From assembly GCA_032718475.1 (NCBI GenBank), contig JAUCBJ010007084.1:22524-86523 (forward strand): 64,000 bases of DNA, given 5' to 3'. The notes under the pieces are model-generated. The model made no database searches, had not been told where the DNA came from, and saw only the letters and a program-made list of their open reading frames with translations. Below, piece by piece: positions 20,279 to 33,224 of the stretch. Each line of letters starts with the position of its first letter. Positions within the stretch are counted from its first letter, which is position 1. This stretch comes from Nemertoderma westbladi (Eukaryota > Xenacoelomorpha > Nemertodermatida > Nemertodermatidae). The position numbers were made by a program, and so were the translations under genes.

Positions 20279-22419
20279 TGTTAAACAAGGCGCGATCCCT
20301 ATACTAACAGCAGAACTGTTGAACAGACAAATACCGGTATACTTCTCTGCCCACCTAATAAGTTCCTGCCTAACCAATCAGACACCAAGACTGCTCTACT
20401 GTTAAATAAAGGTGATCAGGAGCGTGCTATTACTAAATGTAAGGCTGCTAAATACAAAACCACTACTTACCGTTAGATGGCGCTAATCTGCCGTCCGCTA
20501 ATATATTTTACTAAATTTACACGGCTCCTGCAAATTGCTTGTTCCTTTCTCTGCCGATTGCTCAACAGAGAGCTAACTGTTCGAATCTATGAGCCACGCG
20601 GGAATAACCAAAACAACAAACCCAAATCGGCTCCCTAAGCTGACTTAAGACGAGTGCGAGGGGCTTTGCACTCAGAGTGTATTCTTACGCCTAATTTTAC
20701 TTACTGTTATACGATAGTACCTAAGCTCTTTCTAATCGCGAATACTGGGGGCTCCCTAACAGAATGTGTGAATGCGAGAATATTTAAAAATAATCAAATC
20801 TGGTACAGTATGCTGTCTCTACGTGCGCGTAAAACCACTCCGGGTCTAAAATTGCCTGCAGCTGGCTTTAGGCCAGCAAATTACTAGTGTACAGTGTCTT
20901 TTAATACTGAATAATGCGATCTAGCTTATTGCCCGCTAATGCAAATAACCGCTCAGCGTGAATAGTTTACGGTACGCTAATTATTACCTTAGCTACTCTC
21001 CGCTATGCTGCGTACTAATTCTTAATTTTAATAACTAATTACAGTCACAAATGTGTAACGGCGTACTAATTACTAAGTATTCCAGAATGCGCAATTCTAA
21101 TTTATTACGCAATGAATCACATTAGCAACAGCCTAATATACCGTATTACTTTGACTTAATCAATAATTAATTATAGTAATCTAAGAAATAGAAATCAATC
21201 AAAGAGAAAGGGGGGCTATCTAAGTGTTCGTAATCTTAGGCACACTTCAGTAACACACCAATCAGCGTCAGCAATCATAGCTCGCAATTATTCGCAAGGT
21301 GTCCACAATCGTGCAATTCACTTTCTACACTGATCATCAACACTAACATCTTTCACTGTCACTGTAATGCGTACAGGCCCCTCCCGGGTACGTATAGGCT
21401 TCCTAACTAACCCAATTCCTGCCCCCTAATACTAAAATAGAGACAAAACCTGGATTATCAGCCCCCTAGTTACCGTACCAGCGAGCAGTCTACGCACCAC
21501 AATGCCAGTTGCCCGACCGCAACGATGACCCCCGCCAGCGTTGCTCGCCTTTGAATCCTCCACTCCCTTCGTCGCTAACCCCCCGATGTGCCCACCGCCT
21601 ACCGGTACCTTAGCCCTTCATCCTTATTAATAGCTACCGTAGCGGCACATGCAAATCACATATGTCTGACAGTCTCAGAAATCCCGTAGGATTATTGTGT
21701 CGAAAGGAATTACATAGAACCATTAACTAAAGGGTAGAAATCACAGTTCCATGATGTAATTAGCAGTAATCTTTGAGATTGATTGAGAAACACAACAAGA
21801 ATCAAACAGAAATTATAAATTTGCAAATCATTTCAAGAAAATCAAAAAAGGGCAGTAATTTACGCAGAAAATATACGGAAAACTAAGCACAGATTGGGGG
21901 ATGGTGTGGGGAGAATAATACAGACATACCGGCACAGCGCCAATTTATAGGTGATTTCAGAAGGATGATGTAATCGGTCCCCTATTGGCTCTCCAATCCG
22001 CCCTTACCATCAGACCAACCTAAGAGCAGTTAGGCCAATAAGGAAGCCGGATTGTGAACCTCAGGGCATCCAAATCGCAAATTATTACCATATATGGTAA
22101 TGGATCATGCTCCTGGCTACTGAATGGTTAGGACTGCGTTCTTATGCTAGCCATGTCGAGGCTAATAACAGCAAGCCCGTATCCAGGGTCCAACAAGAAC
22201 TTGCTACCCTGGGACTATCTACCTATATCCTAATACAAAATTACATAGATAGGGCTACATACTATACAAAATGGATGAATTCAAATATATGGGCGTTTTA
22301 ACTTCCTTATCTAAATGTCACCGCACTATGCCTTATCTAAATAATTATACTGCACAATAACAAACATATTATACTGTATCATGGCTAATAATGTGGATAC
22401 AGCGCCATATACCGTAACA
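20279..22419 (-). repeat. 5' LTR of element B
   Basis: This 2141-bp LTR supplies promoter and transcript start for B on the minus strand. It matches 2363-4226 except for about 18 substitutions and an extra 277-bp block at 20397-20673. Its outer edge (22419) is followed by the target duplication GCCCT and then by ORF3 of element A. No promoter motif could be assigned with confidence. Confidence 0.93.
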
Positions 22420-23841
22420 GCCCTCATTATCATAAAACATGTAGCCATTCTCTTGAAATGATCTGAACGTTCTGTTCCATTCGTCCATCAATTCTTCCGA
22501 AGGTTGCCAAATCTTCTCTATATCCCTCTCGTCCTCGAAACGAATGACTTTACCTTGCCAGTTCGTAGCGATGTCTGTATCCGACTCGAAGGTTCCTGTT
22601 CCAATCCATAAACGAATCGTTCTGGTTAAATATCCTTTCAGGTTACTCGGAGCTATATCAGCACCAGCTCTATCCAATTCCCTAAAGTCTTGAATGTGAG
22701 GCGGAACATTATGCACGACCTTCTGCGTAATATGTCTACGTAAATCATATATCTTAACCATATCGCTTAGAACAACTGCAGGAAGAAACTCCGGGTTTGA
22801 AATGATTTCCGGATGATCCACGATAGGTATTTCATACGTCGTATCCTCTCGGACTGGTATACTAATAGGGTAATTGAGTGTCGTACTCAATGGTTTCGTG
22901 GTCAAAGTACTATGCGGTTGCATTTCTCTTGTCCTTTCCGGGGATGCAATCTGTAGTCTCTGAATAACGTTTTGAGCAAAGTTTATACTTTCGAAGATTT
23001 CCGGTGTCATCTCCTTAGCTGAAGTTTGATCGTGTGACATCCAATGGTAAGGTAGGCTTGTGAGTCTTCCGCCCCATTCTTCCATCTCACCTTTCTCGAA
23101 AGCCTTATAGGCTCTGTATAGGCTAAGAGCTTCTTTCTTTTTGCGGGTTGACTGAGTCACCTCTTCCAGCGTAAGTTCAAATGCATCGGGTTCAACAATC
23201 TTTGGTGGGCAAACGACAATTTCTCCCGCCTTTGGTCCACTCATAGCAAATGAATGATACGGATTCAATAAAGGATACCCTCCTTCCTGGTAGCGTAGTT
23301 GTTGATGGTTCGAACACCTCGCCAATATCGGTTCGGGATTTTCCTTATTCAAACGCATCGGAATCGCCTTTTGTTGTTCGCGCATACAAGCACCACATTT
23401 ATAATAAAGTTTGTAAACTGAAAAGGCTTCCTTCGTTTCTCTATCGTCTCCTCGAGTTTGTCTGTAAAGATGCATTCCATCGAATTCATCGCGTACCGCA
23501 GGCATAGGTTCATCTGCTTTCAGGTATTGCATGATATGATACAAGCGACTTATTTCGGTATCGGGGTCTTCACTAATATCTCCCGTATCACATAAGGCAT
23601 CATACGGATAAAGTTCATTGAAGGTTTTACGTAAACTTTCGATTCTTTCATTTAGCGCGTTCTGCCTTCTCTTTAATACATTTGAGTCATATTTAGTCTT
23701 TGCGAGTTTCGCTGTACTTTCTGATAAATCCTTTATTCCGAATATAGTGTAATCCTTTGCACCGAATCTTTCAAATGGCGCTGCTGCTTCCTCTTGGATA
23801 TCGTATCCCCATCTCGGCTCTCCATGTATCCCCTTCGCCAT
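22420..23841 (-). pseudogene. ORF3 of element A, N-terminal part (cut by element B)
   Basis: About 474 codons of the ORF3 protein. It begins at the conserved Met MAKGIHGEPRWGY (23841); an in-frame Met 43 codons upstream is not conserved. It contains the zinc site CGACMREQ ... CSNH and ends at MFYDNEG, exactly where element B inserted. The rest of the protein is at 2362-63. This half has no stop codon of its own. Confidence 0.9.
23051..23070 (-). repeat. A/C-type dispersed hairpin, site 6 of A (ORF3)
   Basis: Core AGGCT-TGTG-AGTCT. The outer arms AATGG and CCATT are preserved as in the C copy (52711), although both elements have diverged around it. Confidence 0.75.
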
Positions 23842-24503
23842 TATTGGAAGTATAGTTACATAATCATTGCTACTAGAGGGAATACAACAGAGTTTATTGT
23901 TAGTTGTGAGGAGATTTGAGTGTTTTTTGTCTGCCCTTTTGGCTCGACAACGCTCTAACCTCCTACCCATAGCCTAAGATCTAAGGTTTCTTTAATGACA
24001 CACTGCTTTCTTATCTAAATTTTTGCCGAAATAAAAACGATTTTTGGGCTAAACTGGCTGTGAGTCTAAAATACTCACCTTTTGGTCCCAAACTATTATC
24101 AGAAAATAAGCAGTCAAGAATTAGTAATAAATATAGGGAAGTCTATTTTTGACGTAACTTATTGAAACAAGACCGTGTAAAATTTAATTAAATTTAAGAA
24201 AGGCTCGCGAGTCTTCCGTTCTCTTGTCTTTCTAATTTTAAGTTCCACCCGACTGTACCCTGAAATCTATTCACTGGAGAAAATTTAAAAAATTTTCAAA
24301 TCCAAAATGGATTGTCTAAAATTTTGAAAATGTCTCAATATTGTGAGTTTCAAGTAGAATTCCATTTCTTTTACCTACAAATCCCGCTCCTATGTGACAC
24401 ATAAGGGTACTACCCTCAATGTTCACATATAAAGACAATGGAATTCTACCGCTGTCTTTACTACAGTGTACAGGTACGTGGAAATCTATTTGTAAACTCC
24501 TTA
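23842..24503 (-). other. pol-ORF3 spacer of element A
   Basis: Noncoding spacer homologous to 51285-51939 of C. It contains one dispersed hairpin (24198-24217). The string TATTCCCTCTAG just upstream of the ORF3 start (about 23873-23884, minus strand) is conserved in C and resembles a 3' splice site. Confidence 0.6.
24198..24217 (-). repeat. A/C-type dispersed hairpin, site 5 of A (spacer)
   Basis: Core AGGCT-CGCG-AGTCT. The flanks AAATTTAAGAAAG and CTTTCTAATTTT are nearly complementary, so the whole can fold as a long hairpin. Confidence 0.75.
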
Positions 24504-27500
24504 TTATTTACTAACATTAGTTGGAGATTTGTAGTCTCCAGACTCGTTCCGAGTCTCTTCTAGAAGTACGAGATGTTGAGTCGGTCTATCTACTGTACGA
24601 CCGTCAATTGTCCGTACCGTCACAGTTCTTGTCACTCCATCCATAGATCGATGTGTGGCTAAAATTACACCTGTTATCCAGAAGCGTCTTTTTAGATTCA
24701 CTTCTGCTAACAGCACATAATCTCCCGGCTTTAATGCACGGGTATTATTGTACCAGTTTGTTCTGGCAGAAATAGATTGCAAATAATGGTTTTGCCATAT
24801 TTTCCAGAATTTGTTAGCCAGTAGTTGCGTGATTTTCCACGCTTTTCTACCCTAGCTATCGCCTTCTATTGGAATAGAAATAGGCATCAATGTTGTCGGT
24901 GCCTGCATTAGCAGGTGTGCCGGTGTTAAAGCAAATTGGGATTGTTTGTCATCGGGTACTAATACTATTGGTCTAGTATTTAGTATTGCCTCGATTTCAA
25001 CAAACAATGTGGTCAGTTGGTCGTCTGTCAAGATGTGGTGTACTGGAATGACCTTTGTCATGGCTGTTTTGATAGATCTTATCAGTCTCTCCCAGACTCT
25101 GCCTCTCCATGGACTATCTGGAGGATTAAACTTCCAAACAATCTTGTAAGGACGTAGTTCGTTTGAGATTTGATCATGATCTAATTTCTTAAAGGCTCTA
25201 GCAATTTCATTTCGAGCACCAACAAAGTTTGTACCTTGGTCTGAGTACAAGCATTTTACTAATCCGCGTCTAGTGATAAATTGCCGTAATGCTAGTATAA
25301 AAGCATTGGTGGAAAGATCCATCACACGTTCAATGTGAACTGCCCTACTGGACATGTATGTGAAAATCAGTCCCCAGCGTTTTACTAGTATACGTCCACG
25401 TTTCGTATGTATGGGACCAAAGCAGTCAATTCCAGTCTCTGTGAAAGGTGGTCTGAATGCTTGTAGTCGTGCTTGTGAAAGTTCACTCATTTCTTGGGTA
25501 CCTATTCTAGAATGTACCTTTTTACAAATAATACACGTACGCGTCACTGAACTTAACGCTTTACTGGGTCTAATTAATACGAATCTTGTACGTAAGTAGG
25601 AAAGACAGTGGTGTCTTCCAGCGTGTTTCAGATGTAAATGTGCGTCCAGTATCATTGCACGTTGTAATTCGTGATGTTGCGGTATTAATATTGGGTACCT
25701 AAAATCAGTATTAAGGTCAATGTTTTGAAGCCGAGATTTATGACAAATTAAGCCATTATAAATTATCGGACTCTAACTCAATATTGGTGACGACTTGATT
25801 GGTTGACCTTGACTCATAGATGTGAATTCGCGTGCGAAATATCGTAATTGGTAATGGCGAATTAATTTAATTTCACATCTATCTATCTCAGTCAATGTAA
25901 GTCGACGTGTAAAGTCGCGCTTGCCTTTAACGTATTGTACAAAACGTACAATCCACGCTAATTTTCGGCACGCGTTTGTCCAAGAATCTGTCAGGTTTAC
26001 AATGCGGTCGACGTAAGTGTTTATGACGTCATCAGGTAAGTCAATGGAGAATTTGGAAGGTTTTGTTTTACTAGATGGGCCCATGGGTCCGCCGGTAGGT
26101 ATTCCCTTGTTGACTGTTGATCCGTCCGGGTCTACAAGTAATTTGTCCTTCTTTGTCTTCTTACCTTGATTGTCTGTACTTTCTGAGTCGATCCTTAATG
26201 GTGGTTTTAACTCTATGGGATCACTGGGTTTCGGTAAACTTATTTTTCTGCCGATATTTATCCCAGGTATCACCGTAGGTTGTAAGTTGGGTATGTCTCT
26301 TGAGCGCAAAGTAACACCTGTATTTACATTTGTATAGGTACTACCTACATCTGTAATACATGAGGTTTCACTGTACTTATGGTTACTCAAGAGTGTCAAA
26401 TTTGGTAGTTTGTCAATACAAGGCCGCTCCAATAGGGAAACTGCGGCTTTACTGTTAGTCAATACATTACTAATGTCTGGTAGAACATTTTGTGGTATGT
26501 ATTGTAAAATGTTTTGCGGAACATCCGGCAAAACGTCTAGTGACATGTCTGGCAAAATGTCTGGTTGACCGTCTGGCGATATGTCTGGTTGAGAAAGGCT
26601 CGCAAGTCTTCCGTTCTTAACTTTGGAAGTTATATCTTTCCATTTTGCCTTCGGTTTTCTCTTGAGTTTCGCCGTCGTCTTTTTCTTTGCTTTCCCTTTC
26701 TTTGGTTTTTTAATTTCGGCGTCCTTAGGGATAGTGTTAGACTTGTTGTCATATAGTGGCGGCCAATGTTGTGATGTTCTTTGCAAGAATTGTGGTCCAT
26801 GTTGCCAAAATTCCTTGTTCTCCGGTTTACAGAACTCCTCAGGCATCATTCCTCGCGACACAATATCAGCTGGGTTTTGTGGTCCGGGACAATGTCGCCA
26901 ATCTTCCTTTATTGAACGGTCCAAAATTTCCGCACGACAGTTAGCTACAAATGTCTTAAATTCAAGAGTGTCGTTGTTTATATAGAATAAAACTAACTTT
27001 GCGTCAGTCCAATAAAATATCTGTAAACTTGATTGTAATTCCGTCTGTATAAGGTTTACGATTGTAGTTGACAGGGTTGCTGCTTGTAGCTCAGCGCATG
27101 GTGTCGTCATGTACTTAGTAGGCATGGTTTAAGCCTTAGAAGTAATGAGTGAAACCTCGAAATCGTCTGAGTCTACTTGTTTGCGCAAATACGCTGTCAC
27201 TCCAAAGCCGTTGTCACTGGCATCGGAAAAACAATGTAATTCTAAGTCGTCAGGAAATGTCGTCTGTAATGGAAAGTACACCCGGGGTATGGAATAATCT
27301 TCTAGCGAAGACAATTGCGTCTTCCAAGTTTTCCATAAGTCCACTTGTTCGGATGAGATCGGTTTGTCCCATGTAAGTCCATCTTTCCAAATACTGCGCA
27401 TGTATATTCTTGCTTGCAGTATTATTGGGCTGATAAAAGGGGTCGAACAGTCGACTCAGCTTTGACAAGCAAGACCTCTTTGTCAGAGAATCCCCTTGAG

Positions 27501-28428
27501 CGTCCAGTCTTACCTTCACTCGAAAGTTGTCTGTGTTTGGGTCCCAAAAGAGCCCCAACACCTTGGTCATTGGTAGTGGTTCAAACTCTAAGTCAATGTC
27601 ACCACCCCCACGTTCAGTCGTTTTGAATGAATTTACTAATTCGGCACTGTTTGAGGCAAACTTGGTGAGGTTAAAACCTCCACCTGCTAAACAGTCCCGT
27701 AATTGATGTGCTACTGTTATAGCACGTTCTACTGTGTCACAACTTTGTAATCCATCGTCCACATAAAAATCTCGTTCTACGATCTGGATTACCTCTGGGT
27801 CATACTTATGTTTCTGGTCCCTAGCGGTCTGCTTCAGGGTGTACATAGTACAATTTGGGCTGTCTCTGGCACAGAAAACGCGAACTTGCATTTGGTAAGT
27901 CGCCGGTGGTTGACTTAAGTCTCCATCCGGGTACCAGAGGAACCTCAAACTGTCTCTGTCTCGCTCTAACGCTCGCACTTGGTGAAACATGGCTTTGACG
28001 TCGCAAGTAAATGCTACTTGGCGTTGACGGAAGCGCATAATCACGCCCATGAGATAATTATTTATGTTTGGTCCATCCATTAGCTCACTATTGAGAGACA
28101 TTCCCTCAAACAGAGCCACACAGTCATTAACTACACGTAATTTGTCAGGTTTATCGGGGTGTCTCACGTAGTGATGTAGTAAATAGTATGTCTGGTCTGT
28201 CCCAATCTCTGGGTTAGTCATTCTGCTAGCGTACCCTTTTGTCAAATACGTCTCCATCTGGGTATTGTACTGCAGATGGGCTTTCTCGTCCTTCAATAAA
28301 CATTGTCGTATTGAGTTTAGACGTCTTAAAGCTAGCGGATAATTATTTATAAGTTTAGGACGCTGGTTACGCCATAACATCCCTACCTCATAATGTCCGT
28401 CTTCCGTCTGGCGGATAGTATCTTCCAT
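24504..28428 (-). pseudogene. pol: pol of element A (broken)
   Basis: Decayed BEL polymerase. RT retains VNDCVALFEGMSLNSELMDG and FYVDDG; RNase H retains CFSDASDNGFG; the integrase retains the HHCC part (HLKHAGRHHC ... CIICKK), GIDCFGP, YSDQGTNF and a WERLIRS Glu. Breaks seen: a frameshift near 27436 (after LFDPF), TAA near 27126 within the RNase H, a stop near 25773 before the integrase, and a stop near 24852. Intact homologue: 43821-51281 in element C. Confidence 0.9.
26593..26612 (-). repeat. A/C-type dispersed hairpin, site 4 of A (linker)
   Basis: Core AGGCT-CGCA-AGTCT in the RNase H-integrase linker, coding NGRLASLS; counterpart of 49074 in C. Confidence 0.75.
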
Positions 28429-28609
28429 GATCTTTAAAGATTGTTTCTCTTATTCCGATATACATGGTTCGTAACTACCAGGTTTGGCTGTATCTTGCTC
28501 CAACCATCTGATAGTTTTCTCTGTTAATTCTTTGTCTAGTGCCGCTTGTTCCACTTGACAGTGTCTTAAGGTTTCGTCATCTACGGGCGTTGTTAAGGTT
28601 ATTGGTTTA

Positions 28610-28629
28610 GGTAGACTCGCAAGCCTTCC
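28610..28629 (-). repeat. A/C-type dispersed hairpin, site 3 of A (protease-RT)
   Basis: Plus strand reads AGACT-CGCA-AGCCT, so the motif is inverted relative to the other A sites, exactly as site 3 of C (47046) is inverted relative to its neighbours. Confidence 0.75.
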
Positions 28630-31111
28630 GGCGTTATCATCTGTCGTTGATGGAACCTCTGCCTGACTCCGCTCCTTCTCAATCTCTACACTAACCTTGT
28701 GGATTGGCTGCTCTCTGTGACTTATTGTATTCGCTACACACGACGTACCTATAACGTTGTCGTGTTTTGTCGAATGTAGTGTAGTATAGTCTCTGTCGTG
28801 TGAAAAGGAATGAGTTGAAGTTGTGGTACATCAACTTCATGTACTTTGCACATCGTCTTCCACATCACTTATATCTAGTGTGCGCACAGGCGCTCGAGTA
28901 TACCAACCTATCGGAGTTCGACAGGCGTAAGCGTTTCCTGCTACAACTACCGATGGTCTGGTTTCCCACACTTGATGTAAGTTGAATTGGTCTGTCCCAA
29001 TCAGCATTGCTACTGATCTATAGTTAACCGGACATTCAGGTACACCAAGGTGTCTAAAATACTTACAGTCCTCCAAAGATTGTTCTGGCACTGGACCTAG
29101 TAGATTACTAAAGTCCTTAGTGGCCGCAAAAGTTAAATCCTTAAAGGGTAACAAAGACCTCTCCTTTTTGCTATGTTGCGATTTCGGAAGAAGAGTGTCT
29201 AAGTTTAACTTAACTCTAGTCACTGGTATTGCACATTGTCCATGCATACTACTTATGGTATATCTGATGTGCTTACCTTGTCTAAGGTCCGTCACGACGT
29301 CGGCTACCTTCTCATCCACGTAGCTGTGAGATGAGGCTGAATCTAAAATAGCGTAGATCCGTTTGCTCCCTTTTGTGCCCGTAATCCTAACAGGAATTAC
29401 GCTAAATCCCTTCAGTTGGTCAGGCGTCAGAAGCGCAATCGATGGTTGTTCGTCTCCATCTGAGTATATGTCGTCGTCTTCGGATTCTTCATCAGAAGTC
29501 CCGGATTGTTCTGGGAAACAATCCCGAATATGCGTCACGAAAGTTGGTGTTGTTTTTGATTCTCGATTCTTGTATGCCATGTTGCATTTTGCTGCAGCTT
29601 CCGGGTGTTCCCTGGTGAAGCGTTTTGTCGGCGTATGACTATCCGTGTGGAGCAAACCGTCATGGTTGCGTCCACAGGAAGGACATGTGTCCGTATTTGG
29701 GCAGTCCTTACGGACATGTCCATGTTGCGTACACCTCCAACAAGAATCCAATGGCCGTATCTGTAGTCTTCGTTCTTCCGAGTTTAACTCGTGAAACAGT
29801 CGACATCCTCTCAACTTGTGACTAGTATGCCGCTTACCGAGCCGCTCGCAGTATTGGCAACCGCTAAAGTCGGCACTCAGTTGCTGCCTAGTCTGTCTGA
29901 TCCCAATGGGTGCGGACACTTTACTACCGTCAGAAAATTGTCGGGTTTCTGTCGGTGTAGCGTAGGTGGCTGTCCTTGTGGATGTCGTCGGTGGTTTTTG
30001 TCGGTTGGATGATGGTAAGGTGATTCCTTCTGCTACAATGTGTTGGTCGGTGTAGTTAGATCGAGTCTCCACCACTGCTTCCCTAGATATTAATAGGTAC
30101 ACATCCTCCAATTTCAAAAATCCACCCCTTTCTTCCCGCTGATACTCGATTTTCCTCCACTCCCGACGAAGTCGATGGTGTAGTCTCCCTATGATTTTTA
30201 ATAGGACTGTAGGGGTGTTTCCGTAATCGAGTTGTCCAATAGATCGTAATGTAGTGATAGCGTTCTTGATTTCGTCAGCTAGTTTCAGTAAGTCGACGGG
30301 TTTAGTAATAGCCCCCCCCCCCCTTACAGAGTTCCTCTATTACTGACTTGGCCGTGCTTACCGTACCTCCGTAGATTGAAGTTAAGCAATTGTATGCTAA
30401 CTCGAAGGCATCTGGTACACCAACGAAAGTCTCTGCTAAACCTTTGAGTTCTCCCGTCAATGTTTGAAGCAGGTAGTTAAACTTTTCCCTTGATGTAAAA
30501 GCGCACGCAGCAATTTGAGATTCGATGTAGTCTACGAATGTGTGCCAATGTTTGGAGTTACCGGAAAACTTAGGTGGTTGTTGCACCGGTAGTCCTTGTC
30601 TAGCTGCGAATTTAGCTATCTCCTCGGCTACGTTCAAAGTTTCGCATCCTTGGTTGGCAATCGAGTTGATGTTCTCCCGTCTTGGCTCTTTCCTTTGATA
30701 CGAGGTGTTTCTTGAAGGTATCACTCTTTGCGGATCCTTTGGGTTTCTATTGTGTTCGAATTCGGTATTTCTCGAACTATCGGTTTGAAATTCCTCTAAG
30801 CGTTCCTCAATCTGGGCCAACTTGTTGACAACTGGTCGCATTAGGTCGGCGAATTGTTGCGTACTAATTGCGTCCGTTGGTTGTAACGCTTTCTGTGTTG
30901 GTGTATTTTGTGGAGGATCATTTATAAAGGAGTTATCTGAACGCTCACGTTTGCATTCATCAGCCGCTCCTGTTCTAAACACCTCGCGTTCGGGGTAATC
31001 CGACTCGCTTGAAGTACTACTATCACCTGGATACGGTGGCCGACGTGCTTGCGTCCCTTGTGTTGTCCGAATTCTAACATTCCGTTTGGAAACATCGTCT
31101 ACTGGTCTCCG

Positions 31112-31440
31112 TCATTCGGTAGGCTCACAAGTCTTCCTCGAAGTCGTAGATTGCGATGTAAACTGATTAAGCGGTCGCGTGTCTACTGGTCTCCATTGTT
31201 TGGTAGGCTCACAAGTCTTCCTCGAAGTCGTAGATTGCGATGTAAACTGGTTAAGCGGTTGCGTGTCTACTGGTCTCCGTTGTTCGGTAGGCTCAGAAGT
31301 CTTCCTCGAAGTCGTAGATTGCGATGTAAACTGGTTAAGCGGTCGCGTGTCTACTGGTCTCCGTTGTTTGGTAGGCTCACAAGTCTTCCTCGAAGTCGTA
31401 GATTGCGATATAAACTGAAACGCTGGTCGCGTAATGGCGT
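31112..31440 (-). repeat. 84-bp tandem repeats in gag of A (four units)
   Basis: Four units of 84 bp (28 codons) coding variants of NQFTSQSTTSRKTCEPTEQ. Each carries one dispersed hairpin (starts near 31118, 31202, 31286, 31370; mostly AGGCT-CACA-AGTCT). C has four 81-bp units at the same place. Confidence 0.88.
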
Positions 31441-33116
31441 TTGCGTCTAAAGTCCTCGTAGGTCTAAACACAATTGGATCTGCGTTGTGCGTGACCGGTT
31501 TCGGTGTCGAAGGTTGACTCACCTGTTTAGTCGTCAGTAATGCAGTCCCTGCCAATAAACTACTACGATCTGTAATCGGTGGGTTACTTACCTTGACTTT
31601 CGGAATAGGCGATGACGTTGCTCTTGGCGGTACAAACTTGTCCGGAATAACATAACTGTGTTCCGTCGCATCGTGTATAGGAGATATACTGCTACTACCC
31701 GCAATCGAAACAGGTCCTTTGTTCGTAATTGGTGCAAACATTGGAGTTACTTGAGGAAATCGTTGACACAAATCTTTAACCAATTCCCGTTCTTGCTCAG
31801 GTGCTCCTACGCTTCCTTCCTTCATCCGTTCCTGAATTTGACAATGCCTTACCTCTATCCGGTCTAGATCGTGTCCGTCTCGAGATCTCATCGATCGATC
31901 GCGGGCTTGAAGATCCAGATCTTCATTGGCATTGGCTAATTCTCTCGCCTTCCTTTCGAGTTCGAAATGAAGTTTAACTTCTTTCTCGTGTTGTTCCGTC
32001 TGTTGTTGTTGCGCCTCGAACTCCGCTAGTCATATAGCTGATTGAGCCTTTATCTGTCGTTTTTTCAACTCGGCTCGAGCTTCCGAAACTCGCCTTTGTT
32101 CGTCCAATTCGGCTGTTGCCGCTTGTTTCTCCAACTTAGTGTGTTCGTCGCGCTAACTCAGCTTGTCGTTCCAACTCAGCTGTTGCTGCTCGTTGCGCTA
32201 ACTCAGCTGCTGCTGTACACTGTGCTATTTCTAACTCTAACCTTTCCATCTCAGCTGCTTCTAGTTCTGCTGCTTCTTGCAGATGAGAGATTCTCGCAAC
32301 ATTTGCGACGCGTAGTTTCTCTTCCTCTACAGCTGCTTGTACCGTCAATAACTGAGTTTGTTCCTCGATTTCCCGTTGTTGTCTGTAGAACTGTTGTTGC
32401 TGTCGAGAAATTTCTGATGTTACCATACTTACCTCGCCAATTTCGCTGCGAATACTCACCAATGATTGATCCAGTATTCCCGGTGCCAGGTCGATTTGTA
32501 CGGGTGAAGTTTCCCTCGTAGCTTCTGGCACGGTTTCCAAATCGCCAACGTCTTCGCCGCACATACGTAAGTGATCCATCAGGTATTTCAATTGTCCATC
32601 CAATCTGTACAGTTCTTGTTCTTCCTCGGGTTGTAACAGTTTGTCGGAAACTGACTCACCTAATAACTGGTCCGCTTGTTCCTGTTGTATCAGTCTAACG
32701 GCCGTCTTAAACTAAATTAGTTTCTCCCTAGCGATCATTAATTTCTCGAGGATCTTAAACTGTGTGTCCGTATCCTGTCTTTGTCTAGCTAGATCTTGTA
32801 GACTGATTAGGTTATCTACAGACTTATGTACTTTACTTTGTACTCTAACCTGTAGGGTGTAGAATTCGAACCGAGACATCGGAGCGGTCAACTTGTCTAA
32901 TATGCGTTGGCCTTCTCCAATACTCCTGTTAATATGCGCCATGTATCCTCCGACGCTTCTAACAACGCTCTCTTGGCTTCCTACTGAACTTACCATGTCC
33001 GTTTCCCTGTATCTAGGTTGCGGAACAGTTAGAAAATCCTCGGTCCTGCCGTCGCCTCGTACTACGGCATCCGGTACTCCCATTGGATGTACTGGTGACG
33101 CACACGGTGTAGGTTC

Positions 33117-33136
33117 GGTAGGCTCGCGAGTCTTCC
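33117..33136 (-). repeat. A/C-type dispersed hairpin, site 1 of A (gag start)
   Basis: Core AGGCT-CGCG-AGTCT, coding KTREPTEP; same frame and position as in C (42455). Confidence 0.75.
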
Positions 33137-33224
33137 CCTGTGGTTCTTCCGCTACTGACTTATCCGCGTCACATGAGTCATATTTGGTATGTGTATTCTT
33201 CGTATAGTCCTGTTTGTCACTCAT

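Larger units (their letters stand above)
2363..22419 (-). mobile_element. BEL/Pao element B, nested in A (about 20 kb)
   Basis: Full-length LTR retrotransposon on the minus strand. In its own orientation it begins TGTTACGG and ends GTTTAACA, and it is flanked by the 5-bp target duplication GCCCT. It carries LTRs of about 1.9-2.1 kb, a 1.5-kb leader, gag (18779 to 15150), pol (15462 to 9213) and a 1236-codon ORF3 (8453 to 4743). Gag has one in-frame TGA, gag and pol are offset by one base, and the integrase part is broken, so this copy is not autonomous. ORF3 is uninterrupted. The LTRs differ at roughly 18 point sites plus one 277-bp indel, so B is much younger than A. Confidence 0.93.
28429..33224 (-). 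pseudogene. gag: gag and protease of element A (broken)
   Basis: Starts MSDKQDYTKNTHTKYDSCD at 33224, like C. It then shows the coiled-coil part (about 32603-31900), the 84-bp repeat region, the DUF1759-like capsid part (KFAARQGLPVQQPPKFSGN), the knuckle CWRCTQHGHVRKDC and the protease motif AILDSASS. Frames change several times. One clear cause is an expanded G-run (C-run on the plus strand near 30310-30324), where C reads LCKGGAITK. Stops occur near 32712 and 28837. Unlike C, A still reads through the coiled-coil/repeat junction in one frame (RDRSMRSRDGHD), which shows that gag was a single ORF in the ancestor. Confidence 0.88.

Noticed and set aside
22107-22301. 64-codon ORF in both LTRs of B (also 3914-4108)
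   Set aside because: Antisense to the element, no motif; its conservation is explained by LTR identity.
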